Below, one piece after another: positions 53,420-60,162 of a stretch of DNA of 64,000 nt. A program made the position numbers and the translations under genes. Under the pieces are notes generated by a model that did no database searches, was not told the origin of the DNA, and saw only the letters and a program-made list of their open reading frames with translations. Origin of the DNA: Myroides odoratimimus (lineage in GTDB: Bacteria; Bacteroidota; Bacteroidia; Flavobacteriales; Flavobacteriaceae); NCBI RefSeq assembly GCF_030326305.1, contig NZ_JACAKB010000001.1, positions 281,027 through 345,026 of the forward strand, in the 5' to 3' direction. Positions within the stretch are counted from its first letter, which is position 1. Every line of letters begins with the position of its first letter.

Positions 53420-53759
53420 TTTTTCAACTTATTTACAATATGTTTTTTCTAATGCAAACACTTTGTGTAACTATATGATTTAACGTCAATTACGCCACTT
53501 AAGTGCCTTTTTATGTATTATTTGTCTCTATTTACAGTTATTTGTCAAAGCAATCAATGCTTTGGTTAGACAAGCGTAAAATCGTAGCTATGGCTTTACA
53601 GAGCTCCCAACGATTAAACGTACAAATAGACTTGTGATAAAACCTTTATACAGTTTAATGTCTGAAACTTTGGAGTTAGAGCTAAACAGACAAAATTGCG
53701 ATTGGTTAACAACATAGAGAAATGAACGGAATTATAAACAGATAAAAGAACTAGAAATT

Positions 53760-54194
53760 ATGGAAGAAGAATTTAAAAAGAAACAGAGAATTGACGAAGA
53801 GGCAATGATGGCACTAATGGTTGATGGACTAAGACCTAATGGATTTACAGAGGCTGAACTCAATGCCCCTGGTATAAGAGATGAGCAAGAAGAAACTAAA
53901 GAGATACCAAAGAAGCAAAAGCGTGTAAAAAAAGAACAGAACTCTACTAAAGAATATAAAGTAGTAGATTATGAAGAATTCTTTTTAAAAGATGTCAAAA
54001 GTACAGCACGTCATGGGAAATCGGTGTATATAGACCCCGAACACCACAAAATCCTTTCTCGTATTGTTCAGGTCATTGCGGATGATAAACTGACTATCTA
54101 TGCTTATCTCTATAATCTACTAGAGCATCATTTCAATGAGTTCGAACAGCAGATAACTACAAGCTTTAATGAAAAGAACAAACCTATCTTTTAA
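53760..54194 (+). CDS. DUF3408 domain protein (conjugative-transposon accessory)
   Basis: 144 residues. A charged N-terminal half (KKQRIDEEAMMALMVDGL, KKQKRVKKEQNSTK) leads to the DUF3408 domain (about 78-138): YEEFFLKDVKSTARHGKSVYI, DPEHHKILSRIVQVIADDK and AYLYNLLEHHFNEFE. In Bacteroidota conjugative transposons such proteins lie in the tra region next to ParA- and Mob-like genes; here none of those is present. It is probably a leftover of, or an accessory for mobilisation by, such an element. It is transcribed alone from the hairpin-rich region, with a very strong terminator after it. Confidence 0.82.
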   Translation: MEEEFKKKQRIDEEAMMALMVDGLRPNGFTEAELNAPGIRDEQEETKEIPKKQKRVKKEQNSTKEYKVVDYEEFFLKDVKSTARHGKSVYIDPEHHKILSRIVQVIADDKLTIYAYLYNLLEHHFNEFEQQITTSFNEKNKPIF

Positions 54195-54212
54195 GTATTT
54201 CACTAAAAAAAT

Positions 54213-54256
54213 AAAGAAGTAAAACTGTAAAAGCACCTTTACAGTTTTACTTCTTT
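54213..54256. terminator. 19-bp perfect-stem bidirectional terminator
   Basis: AAAGAAGTAAAACTGTAAA, loop AGCACC, and the exact complement, flanked by A- and T-runs, between the convergent DUF3408 and RadC-like genes. Confidence 0.92.
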
Positions 54257-54273
54257 AAAAAAACAAAGGCACC

Positions 54274-54744
54274 TTATAAGATGCCTTCATCTGCAAAAGA
54301 GTAGTAACTCTCTGCTGTTATAATTAAATGATCTAAAAGAGTAATATCAAGTATTTTGCTTGCTTCTTTAATCTTTCTTGTAATTTGTCTATCAGCATCA
54401 CTTGGAGCTAATTTTCCTGACGGATGATTATGTACAATCAAGAATGCTGTAGCATGCGCTTTTAAAAGAGCGGAGAAAATGATTCTTAAATCTACTATTG
54501 TACCTGTTATCCCTCCTGAGGAAACTTCTAATACTCCAAGTACTTTGTTGTTGTTTGAAAGCATAAGTACTTTAAACTGTTCTAATAATTCAATCTTATT
54601 ACTATCCCAAGCCTTTAATGCTATTTGATAGGCACTGTAAGAAGATGTAATTTGAGGTCTCTGTGAAGCCTTCACTTTTGATTTGTAGATCAATTCTACT
54701 TCTGATGCGATAAGCCATTCTTTGTTTAAAACTGTAGTTTCCAT
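54274..54744 (-). CDS. RadC-like JAB/JAMM domain protein
   Basis: 156 residues, the short form found on mobile elements (chromosomal RadC is about 220 and has a helix-hairpin-helix segment, absent here). The JAMM metal site is complete: H105 and H107 in VHNHPSG, S115 and D118 in PSDAD, with VLEVSSGG upstream. The domain resembles metal-dependent isopeptidases; in mobile elements its role is unproven, with DNA-repair and anti-defence roles both suggested. It is transcribed leftward, alone, toward the DUF3408 gene. Confidence 0.87.
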   Translation of the reverse strand: METTVLNKEWLIASEVELIYKSKVKASQRPQITSSYSAYQIALKAWDSNKIELLEQFKVLMLSNNNKVLGVLEVSSGGITGTIVDLRIIFSALLKAHATAFLIVHNHPSGKLAPSDADRQITRKIKEASKILDITLLDHLIITAESYYSFADEGIL

Positions 54745-55021
54745 ACTATTAAATTTTAAATTAATTATGGAGCCACAATTGGTAATGGCTTAGCGAGCGC
54801 AAGAAGCAACGCAATAAAGCGAAGACTTTAGTCAAGCATTTATGGGGGAATTTCTTGTTAGCGAACCGCTGGGCATTGCCTAACTTTGTGCAATTATTAA
54901 TAAAAAATAAACTATAATTAATGTATAAATAATACCCAAGCTCAGTAATTGCTTTTACAATACTATCTAAAAAAGAAAAAGGTAGAATACCGTCCATAGT
55001 AATTCTACCTTTTTTTATTGT
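54745..55021. other. intergenic region with imperfect palindrome
   Basis: 277 bases. A relatively GC-rich stretch at about 54777-54892 contains imperfect complements (TTGGTAATGGC and GGCATTGCCTAA; AGCGAGCGC and GCGAACCGCT) and may fold. The right end holds the terminator at 54976-55015. Confidence 0.5.
54976..55015 (-). terminator. terminator downstream of the AbiEii/DUF6922-like pair
   Basis: AAAAAGGTAGAAT, about 14-base loop, ATTCTACCTTTTT, 6 bases past the minus-strand stop at 55022. Confidence 0.85.
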
Positions 55022-55339
55022 TTATATCCAATGATAGGATTTATCTTTTCTGTTTTGATAACAAAGCATATCTTCTTTTCTAAGTTCTGGAAAAAATCTA
55101 ATGGCTCTTTCAATAGCGTAATTAGGTAAGAACTTAATCTCCTTACATATTGTAAGAAGCACTTTTTCTTTGCTATACAACCGAACGATTTCATCTATTT
55201 CACTCTGATCGCCACGTTCAATTACACGTACTATAATGGGAATATATGCTTTCTGATAATCAAGCTTATTAATGTCAGTGTCCCAAAATAATTGAGTTCC
55301 TAAAGTTGAAATATCAGTTAGTTTTTGTTCTTTTTTCAT
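55022..55339 (-). CDS. DUF6922-like small protein, partner of the AbiEii-type gene
   Basis: 105 residues, no signal or membrane span. It has WDTDINKLDYQKAYIPIIVRV and RVIERGDQSEIDEIVRLYSKE, the pattern I associate with DUF6922 proteins that sit beside AbiEii-type nucleotidyltransferase genes. It probably acts as the antitoxin or regulator of that gene, but here it is downstream of, not upstream of, the nucleotidyltransferase gene, separated by 39 bases. It could instead be a second effector. Only the neighbourhood and general resemblance support the name. Confidence 0.6.
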   Translation of the reverse strand: MKKEQKLTDISTLGTQLFWDTDINKLDYQKAYIPIIVRVIERGDQSEIDEIVRLYSKEKVLLTICKEIKFLPNYAIERAIRFFPELRKEDMLCYQNRKDKSYHWI

Positions 55340-55378
55340 ATTATAAATATAATGATTTTATGAAGGTTAAGCAACTGT

Positions 55379-56062
55379 TTATCTGCGTATTCCTCTTTTT
55401 CTAACATGTTGCTCTATTTTTTTATCGGGTTCTAAATCGAATTTAAAAGAGGGATTTGCAACAGCTTTTTCTAAACGTTCTTTCATTGTACCCCAATTAC
55501 TTTCTTTTCCATGCATCAAGGTAACCTCAAAATCTCGATAGATATTCTCATAAAAAGTTAATGCATAGGATGCTAATGCTGTATTACCATTATACTTGTT
55601 TTTATAAGCATCTAAATAGGTTTGCAAAGGATTGTGCTCTAAAAGAAAATACATATCAACAAAGTCTTTGATACGTGTTCCGCTTTGAAAAATAGCATGA
55701 AGTTTCATTGCTCCAATATCTTCCAGTGAAGCTAATCGTACATTATCTATATGCAATACTTCTTTTTGTAAAGGGTATTTATGTGCAATAATGTCTACTT
55801 TAACCTGATTGATATCCATTAAGATAGTATTGTTAAACATTTCCTTTACAGTGGCATTAAGTTTTTGTTTTAAATGTTTTGAGATCGATTTATAATCAAA
55901 ATCTTTGGTCGAAAATAGGTCTATATCAATACTAATTCGATGACCTATCTGTAGACTTAATGCGGTTCCCCCTACAAGAATAAAATCTTTTAATTTTTCA
56001 TCTTGCATAAGCTTTTGAAGTAAATCCCAAAGCTCATTGATAACGGTGTCTTTATGTAACAT
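55379..56062 (-). CDS. AbiEii/AbiGii-type nucleotidyltransferase (toxin family)
   Basis: 227 residues. The nucleotidyltransferase signature is LVGGTALSLQIGHRISIDIDLF, with GG at 31-32 and metal-binding D46 and D48. RLASLEDIGAMKLHAI and RIKDFVDMYFLLE follow, as in the AbiEii family. Family members transfer nucleotides to tRNA 3' ends (MenT-like toxins) or to other targets and take part in abortive phage infection, with a second gene as antitoxin. Its position on an element that also carries a DISARM-like operon supports a defence or element-maintenance role. The substrate is unknown. Confidence 0.87.
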   Translation of the reverse strand: MLHKDTVINELWDLLQKLMQDEKLKDFILVGGTALSLQIGHRISIDIDLFSTKDFDYKSISKHLKQKLNATVKEMFNNTILMDINQVKVDIIAHKYPLQKEVLHIDNVRLASLEDIGAMKLHAIFQSGTRIKDFVDMYFLLEHNPLQTYLDAYKNKYNGNTALASYALTFYENIYRDFEVTLMHGKESNWGTMKERLEKAVANPSFKFDLEPDKKIEQHVRKRGIRR

Positions 56063-56152
56063 AATTTAAAATTTTTCAGAAAAGTATTCCTGAAAAACTC
56101 CCATGTTATGTTATTGACTCCCTATGGAGTTATTTGGCTTTATAATGCACAA

Positions 56153-56182
56153 AAAAAGCCTAATCGAAAGATTAAGCTTTTA
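56153..56182 (-). terminator. terminator of the XRE regulator gene
   Basis: AAAAGCCTAATC-GAAA-GATTAAGCTTTT, just past the minus-strand stop at 56200. Confidence 0.8.
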
Positions 56183-56199
56183 TAATATCTTGAGTAATG

Positions 56200-56595
56200 T
56201 TATTTTTTATCTTCTATTATCTTCTCTAATTTTTCAATCATCTCTTTTTGTTGTTGCAACATACGCTCATATAATTCAATCATTTTATCAATTGGATTGA
56301 AATTTGGCTGATAATTAAAAAAAGAAGGTTGTTGACAATTTTCAAATGAGACAGAATTAGATATCATATTAATCGCTTGCTGTTCATCAAAATTCTCAAA
56401 TGCTTCAACAGGTATGTTAAGTACCTTAGAAATCTGTAGTAGTAGAGAATTATCAATTATCTCTTTCTGTTCTAAAACAGATATCTTCTTTTGATTCCAA
56501 TCTTCTCCTAAGTCAAAAGCAAGAACTTCTTGTTTGATTCCAAGCATTTCTCTAAAACGTTTTACGTTTCTTCCTTGATGTATTTTATGTTCCAT
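56200..56595 (-). CDS. XRE-family helix-turn-helix regulator
   Basis: 131 residues. The N-terminal helix-turn-helix (about 8-65) reads GRNVKRFREMLGIKQEVLAFDLG, then QKKISVLEQKEIIDNSLLLQISKVLNI. The C-terminal third is a coiled coil (MIELYERMLQQQKEMIEKLEK), probably for dimerisation. Proteins of this kind are common next to recombinase genes of Bacteroidota elements. It is divergent from the 53-residue protein and recombinase genes, so it may control excision or integration by binding the 206-base shared upstream region. Confidence 0.85.
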   Translation of the reverse strand: MEHKIHQGRNVKRFREMLGIKQEVLAFDLGEDWNQKKISVLEQKEIIDNSLLLQISKVLNIPVEAFENFDEQQAINMISNSVSFENCQQPSFFNYQPNFNPIDKMIELYERMLQQQKEMIEKLEKIIEDKK

Positions 56596-56801
56596 AATTG
56601 ATTAGCAGAATTAAGCAGGCTCAAAAGAAAGCCAAAGATTAAAAAAGATTGAAAGGTAAAGTTATAAAATATCCTGTAAGAATAGAAATTTAATTCGGCT
56701 TCGTGAAATAAGGGTACAGTATAGCACCAAGTACGACCTATGATTGCCAAAAAATCATACTGAGATAATCCACTGGCTATTTTTCAGTAAAAGGTAACAT
56801 T

Positions 56802-56963
56802 ATGAGAACAAAACTTGAAATTCCGAAAATTCCAATAGAAGAGGGAAGGACTTACTTTGAGAAAGAGGGAATAGATTTAACAGAAGAAGAAACAGCTATT
56901 GTATTGGAGTTTTTGTACACATTAACACGCTTTGTGTTTAAGGAATACTTTGATATAGAGTAA
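56802..56963 (+). CDS. 53-residue conserved-looking small protein upstream of the recombinase
   Basis: ATG at 56802 to TAA at 56961-56963. It is acidic and amphipathic: MRTKLEIPKIPIEEGRTYFE, then EGIDLTEEETAIVLEFLYTL and a basic/aromatic end. No signal peptide. It lies 61 bases before the recombinase gene and probably shares its transcript. The composition (regular helices, no low-complexity sequence) argues for a real gene. A recombination directionality factor or small regulator would be expected at this position, but I recognise no family. Confidence 0.6.
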   Translation: MRTKLEIPKIPIEEGRTYFEKEGIDLTEEETAIVLEFLYTLTRFVFKEYFDIE

Positions 56964-57024
56964 GTTATTTGTATATTTATACACTTCCAACCAAAACAAT
57001 TGTGTCAAATTAAATAATTAACCT

Positions 57025-58602
57025 ATGAAAATAGCAGATTTGTATATCCGTGTTTCAACGGATGAGCAAGCTGATAAAGGTTATTCTCAAAGAGATCAAG
57101 AAGAGCGACTTCGACGCTTTTGCCAATCAAACGATATTCAAGTAGGCAAGGTTATCTTAGAGGATCATTCAGCTAAAAGTTTTAATCGTCCCTCTTGGAT
57201 TGCATTAATGAAAGAATTGCGTAAGCGAAGCAATAAAACCAACTTGTTGTTATTTACCAAGTGGGATCGGTTTAGTCGTAACGCTGGTGATGCGTATCAA
57301 ATGCTTAGTGAATTAACCAAATTAGGCATCGAATTACAAGCTATTGAACAACCCTTAGATTTATCTATTCCCGAAAATAAAATAATGCTTGCGATTTACT
57401 TAGCGGCTCCAGAGGTAGAGAATGACCGTAGAGCACTTAATGTATATCACGGTATGAGAAGAGCTAAGAGGGAGGGAAGGTTGATGGGTAAAGCTCCCTT
57501 TGGATATATAAATAGGAGTAAAGAGGATGGAACAAAGTATATCGCTGTAAAGGAATTAGAAGCTAAAGCGTTAGTTTGGGCTTTTGAAGAAATTGCCAAG
57601 GGATTATTAGCCGCTAATCAGATACGCTTAGAGATGAATAAGTTTAGTCCTCGTAGCCTTAGTAAGAGTGCTTTTCACGTAGCGATTCGCAATCCTTTAT
57701 ATTGTGGAAAGATATTTATACCTAAGCACAAAGACGAAGAAGCTCACTTTGTCGATGGACTACACGAAGCATTAATCACAACAGAATTGTTTGATAATGT
57801 TCAAGAAGTATTAGATGGAAAAGTAAGAAAGGAACTACCAAACACAAAAGTATTATCAGATGAGAATTTACCACTAAGGGGATTTTTAGTTTGTCCTAAG
57901 TGTAGTAGAAACTTAACAGGTAGTTTATCAAAGGGTAGAAACAACAGTTATTATTACTATCACTGTATAGGCTCATGTGGGTTTAGACATAGTGCAAGCA
58001 AGGCAAACTTAATATTTGAAGAGGGATTACATCAATTACAATTAAACGAGGCATTTTTAATCCGTTTAAAGAAACATTTGTTAGATACCTATAACAAGAT
58101 ATTAAAGAATCCAATTGATCAAAAGAAAACACTGCTAAATGAGATAGAAAGAATAAACGCTCAACTTAGTATGGCAAGAACAAAATTATTAAGTGGAACA
58201 CTTGATGATGAGGATTATCTTGAAATCAAAAAATCGAATAAAGCAGAACTTGAAGTGTTAGAAACACAATTAATGAAAGAGAATAGCAAGGTAAAGATTG
58301 ACATTAATAAAATATTGAACAAAGCAATAGAAGTAATTGCAAACATAGGTACACTCTACGCTCAGGCAGATATATCAATGAAAAGAAGAATAATAGGTTC
58401 AATCTTTCCAGAGAAAGTAGTTTTTGATGGGAAAATTTATCGAACCGATAGAATTAATGTTTTAGTAAGGTCTATCCTGTTGATAAATAATGAAATAGCT
58501 GAAAATGAAAACGGGAGAAATGAACAAAAAATTCAATTCTCCCGTTTAGTACTCAAGGCGGGACTTGAACCCGCACGGGCATTACTACCCACTGGATTTT
58601 AA
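57025..58602 (+). CDS. large serine recombinase (integrase of the element), C-terminus altered by integration
   Basis: 525 residues in the integrated state. The resolvase domain (about 3-145) carries LYIRVSTDEQ with catalytic S11, then FTKWDRFSRNAGD. The recombinase domain (about 155-260) has GKAPFGYINRSKEDGTKYI and RNPLYCGKIFIP. A zinc ribbon (about 290-325) has CPKCSRNLTGSL and HCIGSCGFRH. A long coiled coil follows (about 335-435). Residues up to L510 are element-encoded; the last 15 (KAGLEPARALLPTGF) come from the antisense strand of tRNA-Leu. In the excised circle the frame continues into 44711-44779 instead. It catalyses site-specific integration and excision at GTACTC. Confidence 0.93.
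   Translation: MKIADLYIRVSTDEQADKGYSQRDQEERLRRFCQSNDIQVGKVILEDHSAKSFNRPSWIALMKELRKRSNKTNLLLFTKWDRFSRNAGDAYQMLSELTKLGIELQAIEQPLDLSIPENKIMLAIYLAAPEVENDRRALNVYHGMRRAKREGRLMGKAPFGYINRSKEDGTKYIAVKELEAKALVWAFEEIAKGLLAANQIRLEMNKFSPRSLSKSAFHVAIRNPLYCGKIFIPKHKDEEAHFVDGLHEALITTELFDNVQEVLDGKVRKELPNTKVLSDENLPLRGFLVCPKCSRNLTGSLSKGRNNSYYYYHCIGSCGFRHSASKANLIFEEGLHQLQLNEAFLIRLKKHLLDTYNKILKNPIDQKKTLLNEIERINAQLSMARTKLLSGTLDDEDYLEIKKSNKAELEVLETQLMKENSKVKIDINKILNKAIEVIANIGTLYAQADISMKRRIIGSIFPEKVVFDGKIYRTDRINVLVRSILLINNEIAENENGRNEQKIQFSRLVLKAGLEPARALLPTGF
58549..58554. repeat. attR core GTACTC
   Basis: Right copy of the direct repeat bounding the element, covering the 3' end of the tRNA-Leu acceptor stem and codons 509-510 of the recombinase. 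Confidence 0.85.
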
Positions 58603-58635
58603 GTCCAGCGTGTCTACCACTTCCACCACTCGAGC
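58550..58635 (-). tRNA. tRNA-Leu(UAA), copy 1, interrupted locus
   Basis: 86-base class II tRNA. The anticodon loop CTTAAAA in stem CTGGA/TCCAG gives anticodon UAA; the T arm is CGGGTTCAAGTCCCG. The 5' acceptor GCTCGAG pairs with CTTGAGT, with a G-U where copies 2-4 have G-C. CCA is not encoded. The element is inserted at its 3' end, so its terminator is 14 kb away at 44673, and the recombinase gene overlaps it antisense. Confidence 0.93.
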
Positions 58636-58675
58636 GTCTTCTGTAGACTGCGATACTACTTCTGTATTGCGAGTG

Positions 58676-58707
58676 CAAATGTAGAATATTATTTTTTACT
58701 ATACAAC
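58676..58707 (-). promoter_or_regulatory. promoter of tRNA-Leu copy 1
   Basis: On the minus strand GTTG, 20 bases, TACATTTG; the -7 box ends about 40 bases before the tRNA. Confidence 0.65.
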
Positions 58708-58942
58708 TAATAAAATATGTTTTTATAAATAAAAAAGATTAGAATATTCTTGTTTGTTGATTAATAGGTGGTTATTGAGTGTTCTTTTTGAAAATAATTT
58801 AATAAGGAGGAATTGAATTCTAATCAAGCTTACTGATGTATTGGAATTAGTAAGGCGAAAGAGTGTTCGCTCTATGAAATCAACACTATTGTAGTATTGT
58901 GTTTTCTATCGGATGTCGATATTGAGATCAGGGTATATAAAA

Positions 58943-58972
58943 TAAAAAATCCCAAGCGTTAGCTTGGGATTC
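58943..58972 (-). terminator. terminator of tRNA-Leu copy 2
   Basis: AATCCCAAGC-GTTA-GCTTGGGATT directly beyond the tRNA 3' end. Confidence 0.85.
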
Positions 58973-58976
58973 TTTG

Positions 58977-59062
58977 TACTCGAGGCGGGACTTGAACCCG
59001 CACGGGCATTACTACCCACTGGATTTTAAGTCCAGCGTGTCTACCACTTCCACCACTCGAGC
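58977..59062 (-). tRNA. tRNA-Leu(UAA), copy 2
   Basis: 86 bases, differing from copy 1 at one acceptor-stem base: 3' strand CTCGAGT gives a full G-C pair. Anticodon UAA, discriminator A, no encoded CCA. Confidence 0.95.
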
Positions 59063-59102
59063 GTCTTCTGTAGACTGCGATACTATTTCTGTATTGCGAG
59101 TG

Positions 59103-59134
59103 CAAAAATAGAGTATTGTTTTTTAGTGTGCAAG
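59103..59134 (-). promoter_or_regulatory. promoter of tRNA-Leu copy 2
   Basis: CTTG, 20 bases, TATTTTTG on the minus strand. Confidence 0.6.
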
Positions 59135-59420
59135 AAAAACAGAGTGTTTTTTACTGAGAATTATTCTGTTTTGTTTTTCAGTTCTTCTAACTCATTTACT
59201 GTTAGTTTAATAAGTTTTGAATATATGTTTTTGCTAATCCCCTTTTACTAGTACAATGCCTATTTAGATTTTAAGCGTTATATAGAATTTGTTCTTTTTC
59301 ATTAAAATATTGGAAAATTATATTTCACATGAACAGAGTAACGACTATTAGATTGATGTTAATAGAAGGGAAGGTCATAGGATGATCTAGTTGGCGAATA
59401 TAACTTTTATAAACAAAAAA

Positions 59421-59444
59421 AATCCCAAGCGTTAGCTTGGGATT
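59421..59444 (-). terminator. terminator of tRNA-Leu copy 3
   Basis: AATCCCAAGC-GTTA-GCTTGGGATT, identical stem to that of copy 2. Confidence 0.85.
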
Positions 59445-59449
59445 CTTTG

Positions 59450-59535
59450 TACTCGAGGCGGGACTTGAACCCGCACGGGCATTACTACCCACTGGATTTT
59501 AAGTCCAGCGTGTCTACCACTTCCACCACTCGAGC
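59450..59535 (-). tRNA. tRNA-Leu(UAA), copy 3
   Basis: 86 bases, same sequence as copy 2 over the tRNA body; the upstream flank differs from copies 1 and 2. Anticodon UAA. Confidence 0.95.
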
Positions 59536-59578
59536 TCAATTGGCATTGACTGCACACGTTTTTTCGTGATTGCGAGGG

Positions 59579-59586
59579 CAAATATA
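59579..59586 (-). promoter_or_regulatory. -7 box of tRNA-Leu copy 3
   Basis: TATATTTG on the minus strand, 44 bases from the tRNA 5' end. The -33 region (TTTA) is poor. Confidence 0.55.
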
Positions 59587-59682
59587 GAATGTTTTTCTAT
59601 TAAATAAAAAGACTTTTTTTATTTTTTTTAAACGATTTTATGGAGTCCTGTAAATCAGTTTTTTATAAGAGCTAGATTATAC

Positions 59683-60054
59683 TTACTCCGTATCAAATAT
59701 ATCTTCTGAAGGGAAACTTCCAAAGATATCTAAAGATAAATCAAGTATCTCAGCGTTAGCAAAGTTTGATTTAATCTCGTCCATTGCCTTTTCAAATCTT
59801 AGTTCGGTATTGAATCTTCTACTGTTGGCATAGATCTTTTTATCTATTGCTAGTCTGAAGTAAGACTTACCTGATGGAGTTTTAAACTTAATGAAGTTTA
59901 GAGAATCATAGTTAGTTCTTAGAAATTCTATAGTAGAATGAATAGCTTCTACACTAGGATACTCTACACTAGTCATTAATGTTTTACCTCTTCTGTGTTC
60001 AAAAGTGTACTTATACTTTCCGTTATCTTTTAAACTAATTACGAATGCACTCAT
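59683..60054 (-). CDS. DUF1508 (YegP-like) domain protein
   Basis: 123 residues. It starts MSAFVISLKDNGKYKYTFEH, like YegP-type DUF1508 repeats (FxIxxxxxGxxxFxLxxxNG), with LMTSVEYPSVEAIHSTIEFLR for the second strand-helix. A second half (YFRLAIDKKIYANSRRFNTE) resembles a diverged repeat, and the tail is acidic. The fold is a small alpha/beta dimer of unknown function. It lies between tRNA genes and is transcribed in the same direction, with a TAATTTTG box 14 bases before its start. No partner is evident. Confidence 0.7.
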   Translation of the reverse strand: MSAFVISLKDNGKYKYTFEHRRGKTLMTSVEYPSVEAIHSTIEFLRTNYDSLNFIKFKTPSGKSYFRLAIDKKIYANSRRFNTELRFEKAMDEIKSNFANAEILDLSLDIFGSFPSEDIFDTE

Positions 60055-60134
60055 ATCAATTAAGAAACAAAATTAAAGAAATTTACTTTTACAGAAATAT
60101 CTAAGGGGATGACATTTCTAAAGGGGACAAAAAA

Positions 60135-60160
60135 AAATCCCAAGCGTTAACTTGGGATTT
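60135..60160 (-). terminator. terminator of the tRNA-Gly/tRNA-Leu unit
   Basis: AAATCCCAAGC-GTTA-ACTTGGGATTT right after tRNA-Leu copy 4; same hairpin family. Confidence 0.85.
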
Positions 60161-60162
60161 TG

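Larger units (their letters stand above)
53007..53759. other. non-coding block with multiple hairpins (candidate oriT or regulatory RNA region)
   Basis: 753 bases without a supported ORF. It holds the drm dyad (53026-53087), a palindrome TACGGAAATCCGTA near 53252, and a hairpin with AAAACT/AGTTTT arms (53305-53330). A nested stem-loop lies at 53347-53401 (GCAAGT, GTTTTGA, GGCA and CTC pairing with GAG, TGCC, TCAAAAC and ACTTGC), followed by GTTATC-TTTTC-GATAAC (53403-53419) and CAAAGCA/TGCTTTG (53546-53564). Such clusters occur in the mobilisation regions of Bacteroidota conjugative elements, and the next gene is of conjugative-element type. The oriT role is inference. Confidence 0.55.
44711..58554. 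mobile_element. 13.8-kb serine-recombinase integrative element in tRNA-Leu carrying a DISARM-like operon
   Basis: Bounded by GTACTC direct repeats at 44705-44710 and 58549-58554; one copy plus the interior is 13,844 bp. Cargo: drmE-drmA-drmB-like operon, a hairpin-rich non-coding block, DUF3408 protein, RadC/JAB protein, DUF6922-like protein, AbiEii-type protein, XRE regulator, a 53-residue protein, and the large serine recombinase at the right end. No relaxase, coupling protein or type IV secretion genes are present, so it is not self-transmissible and may be mobilised by a helper or be a remnant of a larger element. The drm part looks more AT-rich by eye than the host genes. Confidence 0.85.
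58636..58976. other. spacer between tRNA-Leu copies 1 and 2
   Basis: 341 bases holding the copy 1 promoter and the copy 2 terminator. The 55 bases next to copy 1 repeat, with a few changes, beside copy 2. No ORF supported. Confidence 0.7.
59063..59449. other. spacer between tRNA-Leu copies 2 and 3
   Basis: 387 bases with the copy 2 promoter and copy 3 terminator. A short minus-strand frame ending at 59161 (NELEELKNKTE before the stop) looks protein-like but has no start codon. Nothing else supported. Confidence 0.6.

Noticed and set aside
53661-53720. 19-codon frame before the DUF3408 gene (MSETLELELNRQ...)
   Set aside because: Too short, with no conserved context; it lies in the non-coding leader region.
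54761-54997. 78-codon minus-strand frame upstream of the RadC-like gene
   Set aside because: Its first half is polar and plausible (MDGILPFSFLDSIVKAITEL), but the second half is read from the GC-rich imperfect palindrome and is Cys/Arg-rich without pattern. It also overlaps the terminator of the preceding gene.
59161-59245. Short minus-strand coding-like stretch between tRNA-Leu copies
   Set aside because: About 25 codons ending NELEELKNKTE, but an upstream stop and no ATG/GTG/TTG leave no start. At most a relic.
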